64,000 bases of DNA, from the NCBI RefSeq assembly GCF_900099925.1, contig NZ_FNDE01000011.1, forward strand, positions 1-64,000, given 5' to 3'. The translations under genes were made by a program, and so were the position numbers. Positions 32,662 through 41,384 of the stretch are shown one piece after another. Under the pieces are notes generated by a model. The model was not told the DNA's origin and searched no databases. It saw only the letters and a list, made by a program, of their open reading frames with translations. The DNA comes from Aneurinibacillus thermoaerophilus. GTDB lineage: Bacteria; Bacillota; Bacilli; Aneurinibacillales; Aneurinibacillaceae. Numbering within the stretch: position 1 is the first letter of the stretch; the number at the start of each line of letters is the position of its first letter.

Positions 32662-33246
32662 ATGGATTACGTAGAGCGGAATCGGGCTTCTTTTGATAAA
32701 CTGGCCAATCAGACAGGGGTGAAATGGCGTCATCATGAACTGACGATACAATTTATTTCAGCGTTTCAAATGCTTCTGGGCGGTAATTGCGTGTTGGATC
32801 TCGGTTGCGGCGCGGGGCATGATGCGCTTCGGCTCAAGCGGTATGACCTGCAGGTGCAAGGGCTTGATATTAGCGAAGTTATGCTTGAGCAGGCCAAACA
32901 AAAAGTCCAGGGTGTGGAATTTATTCAAGGGGATTTCCGCCATATTCCGACGGGAAGCGAACGGTATGACGGTGTGTGGGCGAACGCTTCACTCATTTAT
33001 CTTACAAAAGAGGATTTACATAAGGCTTTAGATGAAGTATATCGAGTATTAAAGCCGGGTGGTGTATTTTTTTCTTCTTACCGTCTGGGTGAAGGAGATG
33101 TGGTTATTGACAATATCTTTCACCAATTGTATGGAGAAGAGGAGATTCAGAATGTTTTGCGTTCGCATGGCTTCCGCATTTTTGATAGGACGAATACAGG
33201 AGGCGGAGACGAACCGTACCTGAGCCTTTATGCCATTAAGCAATAA
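32662..33246 (+). CDS. Class I SAM-dependent methyltransferase
   Basis: This 194-residue methyltransferase has motif I VLDLGCGAGHDALRLKRYDL, motif II VQGLDISEVMLEQAK, post-II VEFIQGDFRHIP, motif IV YDGVWANASLIYL and motif VI VLKPGGVFFSSYRLGEGD. It resembles small UbiE/Tam-like enzymes. The C-terminal GGGDEPYLSLYAIKQ is typical. The substrate is unknown. GGGAGGTG lies before the ATG. A perfect terminator follows. Confidence 0.88.
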   Translation: MDYVERNRASFDKLANQTGVKWRHHELTIQFISAFQMLLGGNCVLDLGCGAGHDALRLKRYDLQVQGLDISEVMLEQAKQKVQGVEFIQGDFRHIPTGSERYDGVWANASLIYLTKEDLHKALDEVYRVLKPGGVFFSSYRLGEGDVVIDNIFHQLYGEEEIQNVLRSHGFRIFDRTNTGGGDEPYLSLYAIKQ

Positions 33247-33261
33247 TCCATTTGATTACAT

Positions 33262-33298
33262 AAAATAGCCAAAGGAAGTCCTTCCTTTGGCTATTTTT
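33262..33298 (+). terminator. Strong terminator, target-type site of the intron fragment
   Basis: AAAATAGCCAAAGGAAG (33262-33278) and its perfect complement (33281-33297) flank a two-base loop. The right arm ends in TTTTT, and the group II intron fragment begins directly after it. Confidence 0.95.
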
Positions 33299-33299
33299 G

Positions 33300-33390
33300 G
33301 TGATGCGCCTGGCATGGGCGTCATCTCCAGGGTTCAAGTCCCGAATGGCGAAAGCAGTAGTAGCCATTAGCTTAAGACAAGGGTGTCGAC
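33300..33390 (+). mobile_element. Truncated 5' end of a group IIC intron
   Basis: The stretch starts GTGATGCGCCTGGCATGGGC and continues CAGGGTTCAAGTCCCGA, GCAGTAGTAGCCATTAGC and AAGACAAGGGTGTCG. This order follows the domain I start of bacterial group II introns, especially the thermophilic GsI-IIC type. After GGGTGTCGAC the similarity stops, and no reverse transcriptase or domain V is found. Class C introns insert just behind terminator stems, and this piece starts right after one. Confidence 0.78.
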
Positions 33391-33445
33391 CAAACAAGAA
33401 CTTGCATTTTTTCATAGGTGAGAGGACGGGGATGACTCTTCTTTC

Positions 33446-33937
33446 CTACTCGGTTGTGTACTGTTGTTTTGCCAGGGTGCGACGTCGGTTGCGGATTTCG
33501 AAACGCTCAGGGGCGGTGCGGTAGTTCCAGCGTTCTTCTTCTGTTTCGGGAAGCACAGGCGGAACGGGCGTTGGTTTGCCGTTCTCGTCTAAGGCGACGA
33601 ACGTCAAATAAGCCTGTGAAGTTAAACGGCGTTCTCCTGTAAGCAGATTTTCCGCTTCTACTTTTACATAAACCTCCATGGATGTGTTGTGTGTCCATGA
33701 TACATAGGCTTCTAAGCAGATGGCTTCACTCGTGCAGATCGGCGCCAAAAAATCGAGGCTGTCACTTGATGCGGTCACTACTTGCCTGCGGCAGTGTCGC
33801 ATAGCCGTGATGCTAGCGACTTTATCAATATATGCCATAACTTTGCCCCCGAAAATTGTGCCATGGTAGTTCGTGTCTGGGGGTAGCACAATATCGGTCA
33901 TAATCGTGCGGGATTCGCTTGTCTTTTTCGCTTGCAA
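33446..33937 (-). CDS. Acyl-CoA thioesterase, YkhA/hotdog family
   Basis: This 163-residue hotdog-fold acyl-CoA hydrolase starts at a TTG (33937), nine bases after GGAGGTG. Family blocks are MTDIVLPPDTNYHGTIFGGKVMAYIDKVASITAMRHC, with the Asn/His/Gly active-site region, then VTASSDSLDFLAPI and AYVSWTHNTSMEVYVKV. It resembles B. subtilis YkhA and broad-range medium/long-chain acyl-CoA thioesterases. The C-terminal 30 residues are basic (RNRRRTLAK). It is transcribed alone. Confidence 0.9.
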   Translation of the reverse strand: MQAKKTSESRTIMTDIVLPPDTNYHGTIFGGKVMAYIDKVASITAMRHCRRQVVTASSDSLDFLAPICTSEAICLEAYVSWTHNTSMEVYVKVEAENLLTGERRLTSQAYLTFVALDENGKPTPVPPVLPETEEERWNYRTAPERFEIRNRRRTLAKQQYTTE

Positions 33938-34071
33938 ATGGTGTTCACCTCCACAAAGTTAAAGTAGGCAGGCACCTAATTTGCCGCCTCTGGGCAAGTG
34001 TCGTGTCTTACCGTCTCATGGGTGAATACAGTGTAGCAGATTAAAAAATACATGAATGGAGGAAGTTACAC

Positions 34072-34374
34072 GTGTATTCTCATTATCCCATGGGCATGGT
34101 TCAGACGACGGATGTGGAAATCGTTAAGTGTTACTATCACATGGAGAAGATGAAGTATTACGAGTACAAGTGTCATAAGCATATGCATCATAAAAAGCAC
34201 TACAAGAAGTATTATAAACGTTATTGTTACCACAGAAAAATGTATGAACATTATTACAAAAAAGGCTATTATGCAATGCCATACCCGACTGCCTCGGCAC
34301 AGCAACCAATGTCGCCTTCGTGCTATCCGACCGCTCACTACGATAAGCGTGACGATAGCTCTTCCAGCTACTGA
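34072..34374 (+). CDS. Tyr/Lys/His-rich low-complexity protein, possible spore coat component
   Basis: This 100-residue protein starts at GTG 34072, just after GGAGGAAG. About 21 Tyr, 14 Lys and 10 His make nearly half the chain, in runs such as CHKHMHHKKHYKKYYKRY and YHRKMYEHYYKKGYY. The C-terminus is Pro/Ser/Gln-rich and ends DDSSSSY. Such composition is typical of spore coat or crust proteins that are cross-linked through tyrosine, and of metal-binding surface proteins. I know no homologue. A strong terminator follows. A sigma-K promoter was not identified with confidence. Confidence 0.75.
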   Translation: MYSHYPMGMVQTTDVEIVKCYYHMEKMKYYEYKCHKHMHHKKHYKKYYKRYCYHRKMYEHYYKKGYYAMPYPTASAQQPMSPSCYPTAHYDKRDDSSSSY

Positions 34375-34397
34375 GATAATATAGCATACAAAAAAAC

Positions 34398-34456
34398 GGG
34401 GCGTGTTTGTCTGTTTGTCCCTCTTTTGTAGGGACAAACACGTCCCCTTTGTTTTT
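34398..34456. terminator. Bidirectional terminator between the Tyr/His-rich gene and fetB
   Basis: GGGGCGTGTTTGTC pairs with GACAAACACGTCCCC. An alternative inner stem, TTTGTCCCT / AGGGACAAA, uses the repeated TGTTTGTC. T-runs occur on both sides. Confidence 0.85.
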
Positions 34457-34457
34457 C

Positions 34458-35210
34458 TTATTTCCAACCTATGTATTGATGGTTGCGGTTGAAAAGGGTG
34501 GGGTAGACGAGAAAACCGAGAATAATGCTTGTCAGGGCGGAAGCGGCCGTAAACGAAAACATAATCAATAGTTGATAGCGAACCGCTTCAATGGGACTTG
34601 TACCCGCGATAATTAATCCGGTCATCATGCCGGGAAGCTGGACGAGCCCGATCGTTTTCATAGAATCAATAACCGGGATCATACCGGCGCGAATTGCCTG
34701 GCGGGTCATACGTTCGCTTGCCTGGCGGCTTGTAGCTCCTAGCGAAAGCGCCACGAGAATTTCTTCCCGCATTGATTCTGCTCGTTCTCGCATTTGGTTA
34801 AGCAGGAGGGAAGAGACGATCATGCAGTTGCCGATCACCATACCGCTGATTGGAATGATGGATTTCGGCTCCCAGTGAATCAGATCAAGCGCCAGCATCA
34901 TACCAATTGTGAATCCAGTTACAACCGAGATGGTGAAAAAAATACGAGCAAATACATGCGGAACGCCTTTGCCTCGTTTGGCCGAATTATGGGCTGCAAC
35001 AAGAACCATCATGAACAGCATGCAAGCAATAAACGCCCAGTGCCGGCTTGAAAACACGAATTCCAGTACATATCCCACAGCGACTAATTGAATGATCGCG
35101 CGGATCGTGCCGATAAACATGTCACGTTCAAGCTTTAGTCTAAGCTGGAGCGATAAAAGTATGGCAATAAATACGAAACTAACAGTCATAATGGTAGCCA
35201 GTATACTCAT
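34458..35210 (-). CDS. fetB: FetB-type ABC permease (iron export)
   Basis: This 250-residue membrane protein of the UPF0014/FetB family has about seven hydrophobic segments and conserved blocks FIGTIRAIIQLVAVGYVL, GMVIGNCMIVSSLLLNQM, ALSLGATSRQASERMTRQAIRAGMIPVIDSMKTIGLVQLPGMMTG and QLLIMFSFTAASAL. In E. coli FetAB exports iron and protects against peroxide. Here fetB lies 38 bases behind fetA in one operon. This is the second iron-efflux system in the window after PfeT. Confidence 0.9.
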   Translation of the reverse strand: MSILATIMTVSFVFIAILLSLQLRLKLERDMFIGTIRAIIQLVAVGYVLEFVFSSRHWAFIACMLFMMVLVAAHNSAKRGKGVPHVFARIFFTISVVTGFTIGMMLALDLIHWEPKSIIPISGMVIGNCMIVSSLLLNQMRERAESMREEILVALSLGATSRQASERMTRQAIRAGMIPVIDSMKTIGLVQLPGMMTGLIIAGTSPIEAVRYQLLIMFSFTAASALTSIILGFLVYPTLFNRNHQYIGWK

Positions 35211-35248
35211 TTGATCGTACGCTCCTTCAATCGCCCACCTTCAAGATG

Positions 35249-35881
35249 CTATTGGATGTTTCCGAGGCGTGTTGCCTGTTCCGGAGAATGGGTAATCCAT
35301 AGTATAGTGTGTCCTTTCGCGTGGTAATTGCGGATTTCCTGTTCGATATGTTCCGTTGTTTTTTTATCGAGTGCAGAGGTTGGTTCATCCAGTAGCAGCA
35401 CATCCGGTGCAAGCGACAGTGACCGGGCGATATTGACTCGTTGTTTTTCACCGCCGGATAGCTCTCCAACGTTGCGTGATAAGTAATCACGGGGGAGGCT
35501 GACACGATCTAGCAATTTTTGCATCTCTTGTTTTTCTAATTTGCCGCCCCTGATTTTTGCGGGATAATCGAGATTGTCCGCTACGGTGCCAGGGAACAAA
35601 ATGGGTACTTGGAAGACATAATGCAGGTTTCGGCGCAGTTCGGGAGGATTCCAGTCAGAAAGCGGTTTTCCCTGATAGACGATACGTCCTTTGTCAGGCT
35701 CTTCAAGGCGAGTTAACAGGCGGAACAGCGTGCTTTTTCCGGTTCCGGAAGGGCCTGTAATTGTAATGAAGGCGCCTTGCGGGACAGAAGCCGTGATACC
35801 GCATAGTGGCATGGCAATATGCCCGGATGTTGCATATGATTTTGAAACATCAGAGAGCTCAATGATGGCTCTTTTTTCCAT
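35249..35881 (-). CDS. fetA: FetA-type ABC ATPase (iron export)
   Basis: This 210-residue ATPase subunit is paired with FetB. Walker A is GPSGTGKSTLFRLLTRLEEPD, the signature is LSGGEKQRVNIARSLS, Walker B VLLLDEPTSALD, and the H-loop Thr-His in ILWITHSPEQ. The start at ATG 35881 or the GTG pair at 35890-35893 follows AAAGGAGG. The C-terminus is short, as usual for FetA. No Fur or PerR box is evident in the short upstream region, so regulation is open. Confidence 0.88.
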   Translation of the reverse strand: MEKRAIIELSDVSKSYATSGHIAMPLCGITASVPQGAFITITGPSGTGKSTLFRLLTRLEEPDKGRIVYQGKPLSDWNPPELRRNLHYVFQVPILFPGTVADNLDYPAKIRGGKLEKQEMQKLLDRVSLPRDYLSRNVGELSGGEKQRVNIARSLSLAPDVLLLDEPTSALDKKTTEHIEQEIRNYHAKGHTILWITHSPEQATRLGNIQ

Positions 35882-36002
35882 GAAGGCCACCACCTCCTTT
35901 ATATGTAGGAATTACATTTAGTATGCATGTATAGTATATATAAGTATGGGGAGATGTTGGAAGAGATGGATCAATGATATTTACATGGAAAGGAAGAATT
36001 TT

Positions 36003-37184
36003 TTGAACAACACCATTGCATATCAGTACATATGGAAAATTTCATATCGGCTTGTGGTAGAAGAAGATTATACGGTGCTTCACTCAGAAGAAGGGATCGT
36101 TCATTTGTTGCGGCAGAAAGGAAAAGAGTGCCACTACATCCAGCTTCGGCTCGCCGACTTTTTATGGGAAGGCACGCTGATATATGATGTGCGGGAGAGT
36201 GCCGCGCGCCTAGAAGATTTGCGCAGGCGGTTCGGCGTGCGGGCTATGAAAGGCAGGATCGTATATGTATGTTATGAATCGGTAGCGGATAGTATGCGGG
36301 AAGCGCTACGCGCCGAGCAAGGGATAGACGAATTCCAAGTTTCGCTCGATGTTGCCGCTTATGCGCTTTTAGAGAGACGCTGGATAAGCAAGGGGGAAAG
36401 CTCGGGAAATCATATGCTGTATTCTTCGGCTTTGTTTGCGGAAACAGAGATTTCGGAAAATGATCCTCCGGCTTCGTATTGGATGCAGCGCATCGAACAG
36501 ACAGAAGTGGAACGGGAGCGGGAACTGCGAGAAACGTTTTTTTACGGCAGGCCGCGCTTTACGTATTTTTTCCTCGTCATTATTATCGCGCTGTTTATTT
36601 TGATGGAACTGAGCGGAGGAAGCCAAAATCCTCGCGTTCTTCTCTTTTTCGGGGCAAAATATACACCGCTGATTCTTGAAGGAGAATGGTGGCGCTTTAT
36701 TACTCCGATGTTTTTGCATATTGGTTTGATGCATATTCTATTTAACGGGTTTGCATTATATTCTCTGGGAACGTTGACTGAGCAGTTATATGGTTCGGTC
36801 AGGTACTTTATCATTTACATGCTTGCTGGCATCAGTGGGGTCGTAGGGAGCTTTGCGTTTTCTCCCAATCTTTCCGCAGGGGCGTCTGGCGCAATATTTG
36901 GCTTGTTTGGCGCGCTGTTATATTTTGGCACACAGAATAAATCCTTGTTTTTTCAAACGCTTGGGACAAATATTCTTGTTGTGCTTGGAATTAACCTGGC
37001 TATCGGTTTTTTATCACCGCAGATTATCGATAATTATGCCCACTTGGGGGGGCTTATCGGCGGTTTTCTTGCTTCAGCGATTGTTGGGTTGCCTCGAAAA
37101 AAAGGGAATCCATTTATAAAAGCGGGAGCCTTTATCTTGCTTGCCGTATTGATATGGTGGGGAATGAAACGAGGCGGACTGTGA
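36003..37184 (+). CDS. gluP: Rhomboid-family intramembrane protease, GluP/YqgP type
   Basis: This multi-pass rhomboid serine protease cleaves membrane proteins within the bilayer; B. subtilis YqgP cuts the Mg transporter MgtE and cooperates with FtsH. The start at TTG 36003 follows AAAGGAAG, and the encoded NNTIAYQYIWKISYRLV lines up with the YqgP N-terminus. Residues 1-170 form the soluble N-domain. The rhomboid core has GEWWRFITPMFLHIGLMHILFN, the catalytic Ser in SAGASGAIFGLFGA, and the His in NYAHLGGLIGGF. It is shorter than YqgP and lacks the C-terminal TPR region. Confidence 0.9.
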   Translation: MNNTIAYQYIWKISYRLVVEEDYTVLHSEEGIVHLLRQKGKECHYIQLRLADFLWEGTLIYDVRESAARLEDLRRRFGVRAMKGRIVYVCYESVADSMREALRAEQGIDEFQVSLDVAAYALLERRWISKGESSGNHMLYSSALFAETEISENDPPASYWMQRIEQTEVERERELRETFFYGRPRFTYFFLVIIIALFILMELSGGSQNPRVLLFFGAKYTPLILEGEWWRFITPMFLHIGLMHILFNGFALYSLGTLTEQLYGSVRYFIIYMLAGISGVVGSFAFSPNLSAGASGAIFGLFGALLYFGTQNKSLFFQTLGTNILVVLGINLAIGFLSPQIIDNYAHLGGLIGGFLASAIVGLPRKKGNPFIKAGAFILLAVLIWWGMKRGGL

Positions 37185-37307
37185 TTTTCATATTTTCTTT
37201 CCCAAAAGCCTAAAAGATTCAGCATAGATAAATTCCTTTCCCCTTCGGGAAATGTCCGATATAATAAACAATTGAAAGTGATTTTTCACAAAAAGGGGTA
37301 GGAGTGT

Positions 37308-38843
37308 ATGAAACAGTTTAAGGATAGCATATACAAGCTGATCGTCGAAACATCCACCAATCTGCCTCCGGATGTGCGCAGAGCGATTGCAAAAGCAAGA
37401 CAAAAAGAAAACGCGGGCACTCGTGCGGCTCTTTCTCTAGCTACGATTGCACAAAATATTGAAATGGCGGAAACAAATGTATCGCCTATCTGTCAGGACA
37501 CTGGTATGCCAACGTTCGAAGTGCATACACCAGTAGGATCGAATCAGATTGAAATGAAGAAAGCCATTCAGGAAGCAATTGAACTCGCAACAAAGAACGG
37601 CAAGTTGCGTCCGAACTCCGTCGATTCATTGACCGGTGAGAACAGCGGCACAAACCTTGGACCGGGAACGCCGGTGATTCACTTCGAACAATGGGAGAAA
37701 GACGAAATTGAAGTGAAGCTGATTTTGAAAGGCGGCGGCTGTGAGAACAAAAACATCCAGTATAGCCTTCCGACTGAGCTTGAAGGGCTTGGCAAAGCAG
37801 GCCGTGACCTGGATGGTATCCGTAAATGCATTTTGCATAGCGTATACCAGGCGCAGGGACAGGGCTGTAGCGCCGGCTTTATTGGTGTGGGCATTGGCGG
37901 TGACCGGACGACCGGTTATGCGCTTGCAAAAGAGCAGCTCTTCCGCAAAGTGGATGATGTGAATCCGAACCCGGAACTTGCGAAACTGGAAGACTACATT
38001 ATGGAAAAGGCGAACGCACTTGGCATCGGTACGATGGGCTTCGGCGGTGAAACAACGTTATTGGGCTGTAAAATCGGCGCCATAAATCGTCTGCCTGCAA
38101 GTTTTTTCGTATCCGTGGCTTACAACTGTTGGGCGTTCCGCCGTCAGGGGGTAACGATTGACCCGGCAACTGGTGCAATTAAGGACTGGTTATATAAAGA
38201 AGAAGGAAAAATTGACCTGAATGAGGGTGTGCAAGAGCAGCCAGTGCAGGCGGAAGAGCGCCGTCAGGTTGTCCTGCAATATCCAATTACAGAAGAACAA
38301 GTGCGCAGCCTGAAAGTGGGCGATGTGGTGATTATTAACGGTCTGATTCACACAGGGCGTGACGCTTTCCATAAGTACATGATGGATCACGACTGTCCGG
38401 TTGATTTGAATGGCGGCGTTATTTATCACTGTGGTCCGGTTATGTTGAAAGATGAGAACGGTGAATGGCACGTCAAAGCGGCTGGTCCGACGACAAGCAT
38501 CCGTGAGGAGCCGTATCAAGCGGATATTATGAAGAAATTCGGCATTCGTGTTGTTATCGGCAAAGGCGGTATGGGTTCGAAAACACTTCAGGGACTTAAG
38601 GAACACGGCGGCGTATACCTCAATGCTATCGGAGGCGCAGCCCAGTACTATGCAGATTGCGTGAAGAAAGTAGAAGGTGTTGATTTCCTTGAATTTGGTA
38701 TTCCGGAGGCAATGTGGCACCTTCAGGTAGAAGGGTTTGCTGCCATTGTTACGATGGATTCGCATGGCAATAGTTTGCATGCGGATGTGGACAAAAGCTC
38801 TTTTGAAAAATTGGCGAAATTTGCTGAACCGGTATTTAGTTAA
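37308..38843 (+). CDS. Class I (Fe-S) fumarate hydratase
   Basis: This 4Fe-4S-dependent fumarase has alpha and beta domains fused in 511 residues. Cluster cysteines are visible at C62 (SPICQDTG), in GGGCENKN and in TTLLGCKIG. The beta half starts near PITEEQVRSLKVGDVVIINGLIHTGRDAFHKY and ends with IPEAMWHLQVEGFAAIVTMDSHGNSL. The labile cluster makes it oxygen- and iron-sensitive, in contrast to class II FumC, and it adds an iron-demanding enzyme to this region. The start has GTAGGAG upstream. A terminator follows. Confidence 0.94.
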   Translation: MKQFKDSIYKLIVETSTNLPPDVRRAIAKARQKENAGTRAALSLATIAQNIEMAETNVSPICQDTGMPTFEVHTPVGSNQIEMKKAIQEAIELATKNGKLRPNSVDSLTGENSGTNLGPGTPVIHFEQWEKDEIEVKLILKGGGCENKNIQYSLPTELEGLGKAGRDLDGIRKCILHSVYQAQGQGCSAGFIGVGIGGDRTTGYALAKEQLFRKVDDVNPNPELAKLEDYIMEKANALGIGTMGFGGETTLLGCKIGAINRLPASFFVSVAYNCWAFRRQGVTIDPATGAIKDWLYKEEGKIDLNEGVQEQPVQAEERRQVVLQYPITEEQVRSLKVGDVVIINGLIHTGRDAFHKYMMDHDCPVDLNGGVIYHCGPVMLKDENGEWHVKAAGPTTSIREEPYQADIMKKFGIRVVIGKGGMGSKTLQGLKEHGGVYLNAIGGAAQYYADCVKKVEGVDFLEFGIPEAMWHLQVEGFAAIVTMDSHGNSLHADVDKSSFEKLAKFAEPVFS

Positions 38844-38866
38844 CACTATTTTTGTCGAAATTGGCG

Positions 38867-38896
38867 AAGCCAGCAAGTCATTTGCTGGCTTTTTTG
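38867..38896 (+). terminator. Fumarase gene terminator
   Basis: AAGCCAGCAA (38867-38876) pairs with TTGCTGGCTT (38882-38891), followed by TTTT. Confidence 0.9.
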
Positions 38897-38934
38897 CTTG
38901 AACAGGTATAATGATTGAGAAAGGATGTTACCAA

Positions 38935-39135
38935 TTAGAAAAAGTCTTTCCCTTCATCTTGGTTATCACGCGCCGCGTCGATAGCGCCGAGCACGATGTG
39001 AGCAAGCCCAAAGCCGGCCAGTCCCCAAGCATAAGAATTGTTAGGCTGAATATCCGTATGGCGACGGTTCATCATGCTAAGCCCGGTCAACGTAACGGCC
39101 GTTCCGAGCGCGATCGGGATAATCCCTTTTCTCAT
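38935..39135 (-). CDS. Small membrane protein of unknown function
   Basis: This 66-residue protein starts at ATG 39135, eight bases after AGGAGGTG. It starts MRKGIIPIALGTAVTLTGLS (first membrane helix), has a polar middle NRRHTDIQPNNS, then the second helix AWGLAGFGLAHIVLGAIDAA and an acidic tail DNQDEGKDFF. I do not recognise the family. It is short and hydrophobic with good translation signals, so it is likely real. It lies convergent to the fumarase gene. Confidence 0.7.
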   Translation of the reverse strand: MRKGIIPIALGTAVTLTGLSMMNRRHTDIQPNNSYAWGLAGFGLAHIVLGAIDAARDNQDEGKDFF

Positions 39136-39330
39136 CAGTCCAGCACCTCCTGATAACATGGTTCCCTGATCGGGGACGGGATATGTTTGTCATTGTTTGT
39201 ATAGAAATGTAGTACAATAAAAGGGCAGTTTTTTTATCTAAAATCGCACAGACTCCCCCTACCTATAAGCGTTAGCCATAGGTGGAGAGTTGACAAGAAG
39301 CCTACATTGCAGAAAGGAGATGGCGTAGAG

Positions 39331-40227
39331 ATGGTGTACTGGCGTTCCGTGCTGCTTGTATTTCTCGGTGCGTGCAGTTACGGAATATTATCAACATTCG
39401 TTAAGCTCGCATATCAAGCGGGGTTTGTGCCAGCGGAAGTCAGCGGTAGCCAGATGTTTTTGGCTATGACATTCATGTGGACGGTTGCGCTTTTATTTTC
39501 TAAGCCAAGATTGAAAAAAAAGCATTGGCCTGTGCTAATGGGAATCGGTGTGATGAGCGGACTGACCGGTGTGTTTTATTATCAATCTTTGCAATATGTC
39601 CCGGCTTCGATTGCGATTGTCCTGCTATTCCAGTTCACCTGGATCGGTGTGCTGGCAGAAGCTGTAATGGAACGGAGGCGGCCCGGCTGGGAAAAAATAG
39701 GGGCACTCGTTTTGCTTGCCATCGGTACGGTACTGGCTGGTGGCATATTTTCCTCGACATTCGGAGAGCTTAAGCTGATCGGGGTGGTATACGGACTTCT
39801 TTCCGCATTTACGTATGCGATGTTTGTTATTTTTAGCGGAAAAGCTTCAGAAGATCTTCATCCTTACACACGTTCCGCTGTCATTCTTACCGGTTCGGTA
39901 CTTGTGACGTTTCTGGTTTACCCACCTGTCTTTCTTATTAATGGAGCGTTTGCGGAAGGACTGCTTGTGTATTCACTGCTTTTGGCCCTGTTCGGCGGTG
40001 TGATTCCGACGCTTTTTTTTACGCTCGGCGTGCCTCATATCGGTGGAGGGCTTGCTACGATTTTAGGTGCTGCAGAGCTTCCCATGGCCGTATTTATGTC
40101 GAATACGGTGTTGAAAGAAAGCGTAAGCGCTTGGCAATGGTTTGGCGTAGCTGTGATTTTGCTTGGAATTGCCGTACCGGAAATTGCCCGCAAATGCCGG
40201 GCGGCTGTTTTACAGAAGGCTGATTAA
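39331..40227 (+). CDS. EamA/DMT-family transporter
   Basis: This 298-residue drug/metabolite transporter has ten hydrophobic helices formed by two EamA repeats: SYGILSTFVKLAYQAGF...YYQSLQYVPASIAIVLLFQFTWIGVLAE and, later, GLLSAFTYAMFVIFSGKASE...AAELPMAVFMSNTVLKESVSAWQWFGVAVILLGI. The substrate is unknown. The start at 39331 follows AAAGGAGA. In the 195-base gap upstream, ACCTAT (39258-39263) and ATAGGT form an imperfect stem flanked by CTCC / GGAG. Confidence 0.88.
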   Translation: MVYWRSVLLVFLGACSYGILSTFVKLAYQAGFVPAEVSGSQMFLAMTFMWTVALLFSKPRLKKKHWPVLMGIGVMSGLTGVFYYQSLQYVPASIAIVLLFQFTWIGVLAEAVMERRRPGWEKIGALVLLAIGTVLAGGIFSSTFGELKLIGVVYGLLSAFTYAMFVIFSGKASEDLHPYTRSAVILTGSVLVTFLVYPPVFLINGAFAEGLLVYSLLLALFGGVIPTLFFTLGVPHIGGGLATILGAAELPMAVFMSNTVLKESVSAWQWFGVAVILLGIAVPEIARKCRAAVLQKAD

Positions 40228-40294
40228 TTGGTCTTTTTGTTTTTTTCTGGTATGCTCAAGAAAGATACGAAAAAGGGTAAAGGGGTAAGATTGT

Positions 40295-41365
40295 ATGGAT
40301 AAACAAATGACGCTGTTTAAACGGTTAACAGAAGCGTGCGGTGCTCCTGGATTTGAAGGAGAAGTTCGTGCCATTATAAAGGAGTACATAAGTGAAACGA
40401 CAAATGAGATCGTTTTTGATAATTTGGGAAGCATTTTTGGTGTGCTGCGCGGCGACGAGAACGGCCCGAAAATTATGGTAGCTGGTCATATGGATGAGGT
40501 TGGTTTTATGGTAACACGCATTACGGATCAAGGGTTTATCCAGTTTCAGCCGCTGGGCGGATGGTGGAGCCAGGTTCTGCTGGCGCAACGCGTACAGATT
40601 ATCACGAACAACGGCCCGATCATGGGCGTTATCAGTTCCATTCCACCGCATGTGTTGCCGGAAAGCAGAAAGAATAAACCGATGGATATAAAAGATATGT
40701 TCATCGATATCGGAGCGGATAATAAAGAAGACGCAGAGGAAATTGGCGTCCGTCCCGGACAGCCTATTTTGCCCGTTTGTCCGTTCACGGTAATGGGAAA
40801 TCCGAAGAAGATGATGGCTAAAGCATGGGATAATCGGTATGGTTGCGCGCTTGCCGTGGAAATGATGCAGGAAATGAAAGATGCGAAGCACCCGAACATA
40901 ATTTATGGCGGAGCGACGGTGCAGGAGGAAGTTGGCTTGCGTGGCGCCGGGACGGCGGCAAACATGATCGAACCGGATGTGTTCTTTGCGTTGGATGCAA
41001 GTCCGGCCGGGGATATTCCGGGTCTCAAGGAAGGGATGGGCAAGCTCGGGAAAGGGCTATTGATGCGTATTATGGACCGGACGATGGTAACGTTGCCAGG
41101 GTTGCGTGATTTTATGATTGATACGGCTGAAGAGTTAGGCATTCGTTATCAATTTTTCGTTTCTCCGGGCGGAACGGATGCGGGACGAGTACACTTGACG
41201 GGAAAAGGGGTTCCATCGGCTGTTATCGGCATTCCGGCCCGCTATATCCACAGCCACGCAGCCATTATTCATCGCGATGATTATGAGGCGGCTAAACAGC
41301 TTTTGCTGGCGCTGTTAAAGCGCCTGGATCACGCGGCATTAAAGCGCATTAAAGAACGGCAGTAA
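40295..41365 (+). CDS. ysdC: M42-family glutamyl/leucyl aminopeptidase
   Basis: This 356-residue dinuclear-metal aminopeptidase is like B. subtilis YsdC and FrvX. Metal and catalytic blocks are [53 protein letters not shown] and [19 protein letters not shown]. It is cytosolic and probably forms a dodecameric cage that digests peptides left by proteases. AAAGGGG precedes the ATG. A hypothetical gene follows after 19 bases, likely co-transcribed. Confidence 0.93.
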   Translation: MDKQMTLFKRLTEACGAPGFEGEVRAIIKEYISETTNEIVFDNLGSIFGVLRGDENGPKIMVAGHMDEVGFMVTRITDQGFIQFQPLGGWWSQVLLAQRVQIITNNGPIMGVISSIPPHVLPESRKNKPMDIKDMFIDIGADNKEDAEEIGVRPGQPILPVCPFTVMGNPKKMMAKAWDNRYGCALAVEMMQEMKDAKHPNIIYGGATVQEEVGLRGAGTAANMIEPDVFFALDASPAGDIPGLKEGMGKLGKGLLMRIMDRTMVTLPGLRDFMIDTAEELGIRYQFFVSPGGTDAGRVHLTGKGVPSAVIGIPARYIHSHAAIIHRDDYEAAKQLLLALLKRLDHAALKRIKERQ

Positions 41366-41384
41366 AACGCGGAGGGGAAGCGTC

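Noticed and set aside
33318-33345. Possible tRNA T-arm (GGGTTCAAGTCCC)
   Set aside because: The flanking sequence does not fold into a tRNA cloverleaf and lacks an anticodon arm; the whole stretch instead aligns in order with the 5' part of a group II intron.
36479-36679. Alternative frames inside gluP and other membrane-protein genes
   Set aside because: They overlap long, motif-confirmed genes and show no independent start signals.
38190-38876. 228-codon open frame on the minus strand opposite the fumarase gene
   Set aside because: It is antisense to an unmistakable class I fumarase, without start signals or family features.
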